DNA of 62,900 nt from the IMG/VR virus record IMGVR_UViG_3300042987_001364, positions 1 to 62,900 of that record; one strand, given 5' to 3'. Source of the DNA: a virus. A model generated the notes under the pieces. That model was not told the DNA's origin. It saw only the letters and a program-made list of their open reading frames with translations, and ran no database searches. Of this stretch, positions 56,927-62,900 are shown piece after piece (the first letter of the stretch is position 1; every line of letters begins with the position of its first letter). Both the position numbers and the translations under genes were made by a program.

Positions 56927-58395
56927 TCCTCAAGCTACGTGACTATCAGGAAGAATCCATTCGCAAACTGAGGGAGGGATTCGCCGCCGGCAAGAAGGCT
57001 CAGATGCTGTACTTGGCGACGGGTGGAGGCAAAAGCGAAGTCGCGGCTTACATGCTCGACAAAGCCCGAGAGAAGGGCAACAGGTCAGCCATGATTCTGG
57101 ACCGTGTGGTGCTGGTCAATCAGATGTCTGAGAGGCTGGATAAGTACAGCATCGAGCACGGTGTCCTACAGGCTGGACACTGGCGTTACCGGCCCTATGA
57201 GTTCATCCAGGTGTGCTCAGCACAGACCCTTGAGCGTCGAGGCCAGATGGAAAATCTCACCCTCGTGGTGGTCGATGAGGCCCACTGCACCAGGGCGCAG
57301 ACGCTGGAGTGGATCAAGAATAATCCACAAGTGAAGGTAATCGGTCTATCGGCCACGCCTTTCACCAAGGGGCTGGCAAAAACTTATGACGGAATCGTCA
57401 GTACCTGCACCACGAAACAATTGGTCGATCAGGGCGTGCTCGTACCACTGAAGGTGTTCATATCAAAAGAAGTTGATATGACCGGAGCCAAGAAGGTCGC
57501 TGGGGAGTGGTCGGGTGCCGAGGCAGGCGAGCGCGGCATCAAGATCGTCGGAGACGTAGTAGCTGAGTGGATCAAGAAGACTCACGAAATCTTCGGCCGG
57601 CCTGTCAAGACTATCGTGTTCAGTAGTGGTGTCGCACATGGTACGGAGTTGTCTCGGAAGTTTCAGGAGCAAGGGTATAACTTTATCTGTGTTTCATACC
57701 GGGATGATTCGGAGTTCAAAAGAGACCTGATCGCAGATTTTCAGAAGCCGGATACAGAAATACACGGCCTGATCGCAACGGACATTCTAACCAAAGGATT
57801 TGACTGTCCCGACGTTCTCATGGGCGTGTCAGCAAGGCCATTCGCTCGGTCGCTATCTTCACACATTCAGCAGATGGGGCGTGTCATGCGCGGCGCTCCC
57901 AATAAATCCTTCGGCGTTTGGCTGGACTTCAGCGGCAACTATCTCCGGTTCCGTGAAGACTGGGAAAACATCTACGAAAATGGCGTAGATTCGTTGAACG
58001 ACAACAAAGAGCGTGTAAAGAAAGAGCCCACGCCGAAGGAAAAGGAAGACAGTAAATGCCCCAGTTGTCAGACCTTATGGGTTAAGGGCTGGAGAAATTG
58101 TGGGCACTGCGGATTCATGCGTGAGCGCCCGAGCATGGTTGAATCCGTCCCCGGCCAGATGGAAGAGCTAACCGTCGGAAGTAAAGACGAGAAACAGAAG
58201 TTCTGGTCCATGTGCCGATACAAGGTAATGATTGAGGGTTGGTCGCCTGGGCGAGCAGCGCACACGTACAGAGCAAGATTTTCGGTATGGCCCCGGCTCT
58301 TGGACAACGAGACAATCCTAGTCCCGGACATTGAGTTTGACCGGTTCGTAAATAAGCTTCTGAGGGCTTACCTTCGGAAGGTGAGGGCAGCATGA
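56923..58395 (+). CDS. SF2 DEAH helicase with zinc finger
   Basis: A 490-residue helicase. Walker A ATGGGKS (32-38), DEAH (118-121) in VVVDEAHC, motif III SATPF (143-147), and the second domain with ATDILTKGFDCPDV and QQMGRVMRG (motif VI). After about residue 385 a zinc finger (CPSC and CGHC) and a C-terminal tail follow. It may unwind the origin or forks, working with the primase that overlaps it by 4 bases. Confidence 0.88.
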   Translation: MILKLRDYQEESIRKLREGFAAGKKAQMLYLATGGGKSEVAAYMLDKAREKGNRSAMILDRVVLVNQMSERLDKYSIEHGVLQAGHWRYRPYEFIQVCSAQTLERRGQMENLTLVVVDEAHCTRAQTLEWIKNNPQVKVIGLSATPFTKGLAKTYDGIVSTCTTKQLVDQGVLVPLKVFISKEVDMTGAKKVAGEWSGAEAGERGIKIVGDVVAEWIKKTHEIFGRPVKTIVFSSGVAHGTELSRKFQEQGYNFICVSYRDDSEFKRDLIADFQKPDTEIHGLIATDILTKGFDCPDVLMGVSARPFARSLSSHIQQMGRVMRGAPNKSFGVWLDFSGNYLRFREDWENIYENGVDSLNDNKERVKKEPTPKEKEDSKCPSCQTLWVKGWRNCGHCGFMRERPSMVESVPGQMEELTVGSKDEKQKFWSMCRYKVMIEGWSPGRAAHTYRARFSVWPRLLDNETILVPDIEFDRFVNKLLRAYLRKVRAA

Positions 58396-59297
58396 CCTTC
58401 ATCGAATTTTGCTGTGCTCACGGCATCATCATCACGCACCCGCCTCGCCTGGGAGTGTGGGAGCGGTTCCCCACCGAGTCACACCCCAAGAAAAAGAACG
58501 GTGCCGTGAAGTGGATGGGCGACCACGGATTCCTACAGGATCACGCTGTCCACACGGAGGTAATCTTCTGGCGTGAAGACAAGCCGATCAAGATTGATCC
58601 GCGCGTCACCATGCAAGCCCTGACCCAAGCCCAAGAAGAGCGCAAACGGCTACAGGAAAACGCCGCGATGCGGGCCTCGATGATCTTAAATCGATGCGTC
58701 TATGGAAGACACGACTACCTTCGGAAGAAAGGATTTCCAGACGAGAAGGGGTTGATCTGGTGCCACGATCAGACGGAGCATTTTGTAGTTCCAATGTACG
58801 ATGAGCTTAACCGTCTGATAGGAATGCAAACAATCGACGCCGAAGGGAATAAAAAGTTCCTGTACGGACAGCGCACAAAAGGCGCAGAGTTCATCATCGG
58901 ACGGCAAGGGCCAGACATACTCTGTGAAGGATACGCGACAGGCTTATCTATCCGCGCCGCGATGCAGTCACTAAAACACCTATGGAAAATTCACGTATGT
59001 TTCAGTGCGAACAACCTGCTAACAATCGCTAGTCGTTTGAAACCGGGTCTTGTGGTCGCGGATAATGACAAAAGCGGTACGGGCGAGACAATCGCCAAAA
59101 AAACAGGGTGGCCGTACTGGATCAGTCCCACAGTCGGCCAGGATTTTAATGACTACCATCAAGAGCACGGACTGTTTCGCGCAGCCAGTAACCTCTGGCG
59201 ATCACTGTACAAGCGTGCACCGGAGAATCGGAGAGACCCTGACACGTTCGCCAGCAGCATCAAGTGCCGCCAGTTGTCCGATCAGGTCAAGCCCTAG
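58392..59297 (+). CDS. TOPRIM primase-like protein
   Basis: A 301-residue protein. The TOPRIM core is ILCEGYATGLS (E179) and LVVADNDKSGTGE (D224, D226), as in phage and plasmid primases of the Toprim_3 group. The N-terminal part (HDYLRKKGFPDEKGL, FVVPMYDELNRLIGMQ) matches the domain preceding it in such primases. No zinc-finger domain is seen, so DNA choice may depend on the helicase. Confidence 0.82.
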   Translation: MTFIEFCCAHGIIITHPPRLGVWERFPTESHPKKKNGAVKWMGDHGFLQDHAVHTEVIFWREDKPIKIDPRVTMQALTQAQEERKRLQENAAMRASMILNRCVYGRHDYLRKKGFPDEKGLIWCHDQTEHFVVPMYDELNRLIGMQTIDAEGNKKFLYGQRTKGAEFIIGRQGPDILCEGYATGLSIRAAMQSLKHLWKIHVCFSANNLLTIASRLKPGLVVADNDKSGTGETIAKKTGWPYWISPTVGQDFNDYHQEHGLFRAASNLWRSLYKRAPENRRDPDTFASSIKCRQLSDQVKP

Positions 59298-59393
59298 TTC
59301 TAGCACCGCTTCACCTTCGCCAGTGTAGTCAGCGTGAGCGGTGATGTATCCGTCAGATTCGATGAGGTGGATGGTAAAGATTTTAGGATTCAT
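59202..59393 (-). CDS. Hypothetical protein, 63 aa
   Basis: A 63-residue protein with FTIHLIESDGYITAHADYTG and EAVLELGLDLIGQLAALDAA. It overlaps the 3' end of the primase gene on the other strand by 96 bases and lies beyond a terminator for leftward transcripts, so expression would need read-through. Protein-like sequence keeps it as a candidate. Confidence 0.45.
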   Translation of the reverse strand: MNPKIFTIHLIESDGYITAHADYTGEGEAVLELGLDLIGQLAALDAAGERVRVSPILRCTLVQ

Positions 59394-59401
59394 AGGGCAC
59401 C

Positions 59402-59429
59402 AAAAGAAAAACCCCGCGCATGGCGGGGT
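59402..59429 (-). terminator. Terminator of the leftward accessory operon
   Basis: On the minus strand ACCCCGC (59429-59423) pairs with GCGGGGT (59417-59411) and is followed by TTTTCTTTT (59410-59402). On the plus strand it lacks a T-tract. Confidence 0.75.
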
Positions 59430-59493
59430 AAAGCATTATCGGAAAACATATAATAGGAAAAGTGCGAAGATGACAAGGTAAAAAATGCTCTCT

Positions 59494-59700
59494 TTATCTG
59501 TCATTTTTCGCATTAACCTTTTTTTGCCAGCGCACAAGAAACGAGATAGCTCCGTCAAAAGCATGCTCCCGAGACACAGCAGCATCTACTAAAAAGGCGT
59601 GTTCGTCGATGAAAAACGAGTGCCCGATCATGTCGCCCGTAAGAGCGCGAGAGATTTTCGGGGAGGCATAGATGCCGGCATCGGTCACAATCCAGAACAT
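59494..59700 (-). CDS. Hypothetical protein, 68 aa
   Basis: A 68-residue protein beginning MFWIVTDAGIYASPKISRAL. No family recognised. It overlaps the membrane-protein gene upstream by 16 bases. Confidence 0.5.
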   Translation of the reverse strand: MFWIVTDAGIYASPKISRALTGDMIGHSFFIDEHAFLVDAAVSREHAFDGAISFLVRWQKKVNAKNDR

Positions 59701-59870
59701 TTTTTTTCCCTTTCGTCGATGATAACGGCAGCTAGACTGGCAATCATCAGTTGCGCGATCACCAGCACCACGGCAGATAGATCACTCAGGACGTACTCCC
59801 CCCACAGAAAAACGGTAACACAGGACCCCGCGAGGGACGATGCAAAGATCAAACCATAAAGATAGAGCAT
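59685..59870 (-). CDS. Two-helix membrane protein, 61 aa
   Basis: A 61-residue protein with two hydrophobic helices (LYLYGLIFASSLAGSCVTVF, LSAVVLVIAQLMIASLAAVI) and a charged end. ATG 59870 lies eight bases after GGGGG; a longer start at 59885 exists. Function unknown. Confidence 0.55.
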   Translation of the reverse strand: MLYLYGLIFASSLAGSCVTVFLWGEYVLSDLSAVVLVIAQLMIASLAAVIIDEREKKCSGL

Positions 59871-59871
59871 G

Positions 59872-60069
59872 TCAAACCCCCGCAATCAAACGAGCGTAGG
59901 TGTGCGCCGCGTCAAGTTTCTCGGGCGAATAGATACGGGAAGAGGGCACCGCTTCGAAGGCGCCCAGGTCAAACAACACTACGGACAAACGGCCGTCATT
60001 CAAACGATACACACGGCCTTCGAGTCCGTCGCGGTGATTCGTGAAACGTGCTATCAGTTGCGCTTGCAT
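59872..60069 (-). CDS. Hypothetical protein, 65 aa
   Basis: A 65-residue protein beginning MQAQLIARFTNHRDGLEGRV, with RLNDGRLSVVLFDLGAFEA, beta-rich. Good GGGAG ribosome binding site. Function unknown. Confidence 0.55.
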   Translation of the reverse strand: MQAQLIARFTNHRDGLEGRVYRLNDGRLSVVLFDLGAFEAVPSSRIYSPEKLDAAHTYARLIAGV

Positions 60070-60096
60070 TGTTTTTATCTCCCTTTATTGTTGTGG

Positions 60097-60612
60097 TCAG
60101 CGATTCGAGAAAATCCACAGATCGCCATGCCGACCAGCCGTGCAATAATCATGACGAAGGTTACTGTCCCACGAATCTTGCCAGTCAATGACGATCCAGC
60201 ACGGTAAGTCTTTCGGAACCGCGCCAGACTCTTCTGCAATCTGCTGGGCAGCATCCGCGCCAGAATCGAACCGGCCCCAGAATGCTTCACGGGCATTCTC
60301 TATCGTTAGTTCGGTGATGTCGTACCCGGTTGCCTCAGCGTACTTTTCCAGCAACTCGCGGTCATAGTCATCAAGCTCCAGCCATTCAAACAATTCTTCG
60401 GGCAGGCCGCTTTCAGAGTAAAACTCACGCGGGAAACATTGGAAATCTTGAAACATAAATTCAGGGTCAGCTTCGTCCGAATGCAGCTCGGCGCATGCGG
60501 CATAGAAGCCCTCGCGGTCTCCTGCGTAGTCTTCGAGATTGATCCACGCGCCCTTGATACTGCCCGAGTTATATTTGGCATAGGTGCCGACGTATACAGA
60601 TGGTGTTTCCAT
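60097..60612 (-). CDS. ardA: ArdA-like antirestriction protein
   Basis: A 171-residue, strongly acidic DNA mimic. The N-terminus TPSVYVGTYAKYNSGSIKGA then WINLEDYAGDREGFYAACAE is the ArdA signature; LPEELFEWLELDDYDRELLE and the AREAFWGRFDSGADAAQQIA region complete the fold. ArdA dimers occupy type I restriction enzymes and so protect incoming phage DNA. It is in the leftward operon with a strong promoter, right for early expression. Confidence 0.9.
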   Translation of the reverse strand: METPSVYVGTYAKYNSGSIKGAWINLEDYAGDREGFYAACAELHSDEADPEFMFQDFQCFPREFYSESGLPEELFEWLELDDYDRELLEKYAEATGYDITELTIENAREAFWGRFDSGADAAQQIAEESGAVPKDLPCWIVIDWQDSWDSNLRHDYCTAGRHGDLWIFSNR

Positions 60613-60675
60613 TTTGTTTTATCTCCAGTTGTGGGCATGTCGCCCCGAAAGCCCAGCACGCCGGGCTTTAAGGGA

Positions 60676-61158
60676 TCACGCAACAGAGGCTGGAACGCGA
60701 TCACCAGATGCCAAGAAAAAATACTCGTTGGCAATTAGGAAATCGTCTACGTAGTCGTCCGATTGTTGGCTTTCAAGATCATCACGAAACGCGACAAGCG
60801 CAGCATGTAGCGCATCATGAAAGGCGATTTTTGCGCTTCCGGTACGTTTGAAACTGTCGTAAAAAGTCTCCCACAGCACACAATCAAGGAAATATCCTGT
60901 GGGCATCGCATCACGCGTAAATGCGTTTAGACGCAATCCACGAAAAATGTCATTCGGTGCGTCCACGTCATAGTGCAGTCGGTCGAAATCATACGAACGC
61001 AAGCGCGCGCCAAAGTGGGTGAGGAAAGAGTCTATGGAATCGCTGGACTCATCAACCCAGCAAGGATTAAGCGCGAGCATTTCACGTCCCCACTGGCGCG
61101 CATGCTCTTTAGCATCATCACTTAATTCGTCAAAAGTGAAAACGGAAATTTGTTTCAT
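60676..61158 (-). CDS. Conserved phage protein, antitoxin-like annotation group
   Basis: A 160-residue protein with VFTFDELSDDAKEHARQWGR at the start, a form widespread in phages and sometimes annotated as antitoxin of a stability system; evidence for that role is weak. The rest is acidic and helical (AFRDDLESQQSDDYVDDFLI). ATG 61158 is preferred to an upstream start at 61170. Confidence 0.6.
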   Translation of the reverse strand: MKQISVFTFDELSDDAKEHARQWGREMLALNPCWVDESSDSIDSFLTHFGARLRSYDFDRLHYDVDAPNDIFRGLRLNAFTRDAMPTGYFLDCVLWETFYDSFKRTGSAKIAFHDALHAALVAFRDDLESQQSDDYVDDFLIANEYFFLASGDRVPASVA

Positions 61159-61159
61159 G

Positions 61160-61435
61160 TTAAACCCCACATTCAGGATCGATCACGCGCAACAGCGCCC
61201 GGATATCACGGGACAAGGTGCGACAGTTGGGTTTGTTGAACTCTTCGCCCTCTTCGACATAGGGTAGGGCAGCAAGTAGCAAATCGGCCATGTCGGGAGC
61301 GGCAGCGATCAAACGAGCATTGTGGATAGCCGTTGGTCCGATCAATGGAACGGGTTTCCCTTGAGTAGTGACAATGGCAAAGTATCCAGGGCTCCCACAT
61401 TGTTGAAACAGCCAAGGTCCGGGGGTGTGTTTCAT
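61160..61435 (-). CDS. KHTPGPW-family phage protein
   Basis: A 91-residue protein with the well-known MKHTPGPWLFQ start and AIHNARLIAAAPDMADLLLA middle, found in many phages and prophages of Proteobacteria. Function unknown. It overlaps the upstream gene by 4 bases. Confidence 0.75.
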   Translation of the reverse strand: MKHTPGPWLFQQCGSPGYFAIVTTQGKPVPLIGPTAIHNARLIAAAPDMADLLLAALPYVEEGEEFNKPNCRTLSRDIRALLRVIDPECGV

Positions 61436-61689
61436 GACTGCACCCCCGCAAAGCGTGGCAGATTGCGAATAAATGTGTTTTCTTGGAACACCTCTTCAAT
61501 TGGCAGGGGCTCATTCCGCGCTTTTTTTGCTTGCGCGAAAATTGCAGCGTCACAGTCTTCCTCTAGATAAACTAGATCGCCGGTTTGGTAGCTATAGCTA
61601 CTGATTTTATTGGCGATGCCCAGAGCGTGTAATTCGGTCAAGGGAACTTCCAACCAGCTATGGCCGGGATCGGAAATAAATTTATACAT
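61432..61689 (-). CDS. Conserved early phage protein, 85 aa
   Basis: An 85-residue protein beginning MYKFISDPGHSWLEVPLTEL, with GIANKISSYSYQTGDLVYLE then EDCDAAIFAQA. This form is recurrent in accessory regions of proteobacterial phages. Function unknown. Start at ATG 61689, overlapping the upstream stop by 8 bases. Confidence 0.65.
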   Translation of the reverse strand: MYKFISDPGHSWLEVPLTELHALGIANKISSYSYQTGDLVYLEEDCDAAIFAQAKKARNEPLPIEEVFQENTFIRNLPRFAGVQS

Positions 61690-61894
61690 TATTACCCCCA
61701 TTGATAGATTCACTCAGGGCGACGGCCGCAGGATCAACGAAGACCACTTCGAACCCAAGGGCGCGGACATTCGCCAGCGCATCGCGCGAAAGTGTCTTAG
61801 TTCCGGCAATCTTTGCAAATCGGTGGGCGTGTTCGTCGAGCGGGTAGACGGACTGGTTGCCATACACGTTTTTGAGAGTGACTGTGATTTTCAT
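61682..61894 (-). CDS. Small protein, first gene of the leftward operon
   Basis: A 70-residue protein beginning MKITVTLKNVYGNQSVYPLD, with FAKIAGTKTLSRDALANVRA. GGAGATACAAG precedes ATG 61894. It is the first gene after the leftward promoter, behind a leader of about 127 bases holding GCCCC-CGAA-GGGGC. Longer frames upstream have no family pattern. Confidence 0.6.
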   Translation of the reverse strand: MKITVTLKNVYGNQSVYPLDEHAHRFAKIAGTKTLSRDALANVRALGFEVVFVDPAAVALSESINGGNNV

Positions 61895-62027
61895 TTTCTT
61901 GTATCTCCAGTGAAAGCCCCCGAAGGGGCGAAAGGTTAAAGAGCGCCCATGCGCCACCAGATATAGGCATGCGCTCCGACATACACAGCACCGAATGCCA
62001 GCGCCACCAGGTGCAGCGCATGAATGG

Positions 62028-62056
62028 ATGATAGATACACACCTGATGATAGTCAA
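62028..62056 (-). promoter_or_regulatory. Leftward early promoter
   Basis: On the minus strand TTGACT (62056-62051), a 17-base spacer, and TATCAT (62033-62028), both close to sigma70 consensus. Start predicted near 62021. It would drive all leftward genes, ArdA included, to the terminator at 59402. Confidence 0.7.
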
Positions 62057-62070
62057 TGTAACCTATCAGG
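62042..62070. promoter_or_regulatory. Operator-like dyad over the leftward -35 box
   Basis: CCTGATgATAG (62042-62052) and CTATCAGG (62063-62070) are inverted repeats with one extra base in the left arm, and CAGGT follows again at 62072. The left arm covers part of the -35 box, as expected for a repressor site. ACGTACGT, a perfect palindrome, lies further right near 62107. Confidence 0.45.
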
Positions 62071-62179
62071 TCAGGTGATATGTGCCTGTGTGCATTAGGG
62101 CTGTTACGTACGTTCCTATTCCGTTCTCATGCTAAGATCAAGTGCGATGCAGTACAGGACAGGCAAGAGGGGGGAAAAG

Positions 62180-62900
62180 ATGAGCGAAGACAAGTGGGAC
62201 AAGATCGAGCCAGCAGGTAGGGGCAAGCGCGGGCTGTCAGGTGGGAGTGAGGGCGCGGAAAAGAAAAAGAGTAGCGAAGCGAAACGGCTCACACGCAGAC
62301 AGATACAAGAAACAAGACAGACACTTAAAGAGATGTCCCCAGATCAAATGCTCCACGTCGTAGGAGTAAGCAAATCAACACTCACACCAAAGCAAAGAGC
62401 ATACGCATACAACGTCGCAATGGGACACACAGGCGCAGATGCCTACAGGAAAGCGTACAACTGCACAGGAAAACCAAAAACAATCGGGGATCATGCCAGC
62501 CGATTGAAACGCGATGCCCGAATACAGGCGGAAATAGAAGCGTATCAGCTAGCTAATGAAGCGGCGAAACATCGCACCCCTGAGCAGCTAAGAAACCTTG
62601 TAATTCAAACACTTGTACAGCAAGTGATCGATCCCGAAACACCTCCGGCGATACGTACTCAGGCTGTAAAAACGCTCGGTCAGGTCACAGAAGTCGCTGC
62701 ATTTACTGAGCGGAAAGAATCAATTGTACATCATAGCTCAGATGCGTTGCGCACAAAGATAATGGGCGAATTACAGGCATTGATGTCGGGCAAGACTATA
62801 GATGGTGAGCGCATCGAACAGGACGCCTCATCGCTACTGGCCGAGCTATCAGCACCACAAGACACGCCAGGCACAGCCAGCACCGACAGCACAAATGCTA
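62180..62900 (+). CDS. terS: Terminase small subunit (ends at 132 across the join)
   Basis: A 241-residue protein over the circular join (62180-62900 then 128-132). The N-terminal 60 residues are highly charged; then LTPKQRAYA, MGHTGADAYRKAYN, and DHASRLKRDARIQAEIEAYQ give the helix-turn-helix pattern of phage small terminase subunits. It recognises the phage packaging site and hands DNA to the large subunit. Ribosome binding site GAGGGGGG. From about 62290 the coding strand is A/C-rich, unlike the G/T-rich gene after the join. Confidence 0.85.
   Translation, partial: MSEDKWDKIEPAGRGKRGLSGGSEGAEKKKSSEAKRLTRRQIQETRQTLKEMSPDQMLHVVGVSKSTLTPKQRAYAYNVAMGHTGADAYRKAYNCTGKPKTIGDHASRLKRDARIQAEIEAYQLANEAAKHRTPEQLRNLVIQTLVQQVIDPETPPAIRTQAVKTLGQVTEVAAFTERKESIVHHSSDALRTKIMGELQALMSGKTIDGERIEQDASSLLAELSAPQDTPGTASTDSTNA
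62774..62900. repeat. Terminal direct repeat, right copy
   Basis: Identical to bases 1-127 and lies inside the terminase small subunit gene. It marks circular closure of the sequence. Confidence 0.95.

Noticed and set aside
61936-62040. 34-codon minus-strand membrane-like frame with GTG start
   Set aside because: The predicted leftward transcription start (about 62021) lies downstream of its start codon, so it would not be translated; no other start is available.
1-62900. Integrase, attachment site, lysogeny switch, diversity-generating retroelement
   Set aside because: No recombinase, reverse transcriptase, template repeat or divergent repressor pair was found in any frame I examined.

Overview
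The window is a complete, circularly closing tailed-phage genome of 62,773 bp. The first 127 bases are repeated exactly as the last 127, and one gene (terminase small subunit) reads across the join. Gene content is that of a short-tailed (podovirus-like) phage: a large portal protein, a Mu gpT-like major capsid protein, small head-tail adaptors, no tail-sheath or tape-measure gene, and four very large virion or ejection proteins. Families such as ArdA, an H-NS tail domain, short 'REAG' paralogs and KHTPGPW proteins resemble those in phages of Betaproteobacteria (Burkholderiales), probably from freshwater. The host assignment is inference. No integrase, repressor-type switch, DNA polymerase or RNA polymerase was seen, so a lytic life with host replisome and transcription is likely.

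Layout. Right arm (+), 62180-132 and 527-41175: terminase small subunit; a gap with a switch in strand composition and short iterons; a LexA-like winged helix; terminase large subunit interrupted in its P-loop by a class 3 intein; portal; a GroES-like co-chaperonin; scaffold; capsid; an HNH nuclease; a glycosyltransferase; a run of small basic proteins; adaptors; tail fibres; holin and endolysin; a GIY-YIG nuclease; tail proteins; and the giant internal proteins, the last with a zincin motif. Minus operon, 46380-41164: an exonuclease-ERF-SSB-like recombination cassette, followed by about a dozen tiny overlapping genes, an H-NS-like protein and an HNH nuclease.

RNA-rich region (+), 46807-49128: a promoter, tRNA-Thr(UGU), a pseudoknot-like leader before a secreted six-cysteine peptide, an iteron/dyad block, a 150-nt element with two interleaved long helices, a DUF5710 gene, and two tandem paralogous structured RNAs that flank a tRNA-like sequence. 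The two copies differ by compensatory base changes, which is direct evidence of conserved RNA structure. This is the best candidate for an undescribed system here.

Accessory operon (+), 49129-59297: some thirty small genes, mostly overlapping by 4-20 nt (membrane, secreted, lipoprotein and paralogous proteins), then a methyltransferase, an SF2 helicase and a TOPRIM primase. Leftward early operon (-), 62056-59402: a strong sigma70-like promoter with an overlapping dyad, KHTPGPW-type proteins, the ArdA antirestriction protein and other small proteins, ending at a hairpin terminator.

How it fits together (inference): the leftward ArdA operon protects incoming DNA; helicase and primase recruit host replication while Exo/ERF/SSB-like proteins recombine concatemers; TerS/TerL package; GroES and scaffold assist head assembly; the giant internal proteins are ejected with DNA; two holin-like proteins and a GH108 endolysin lyse the cell.
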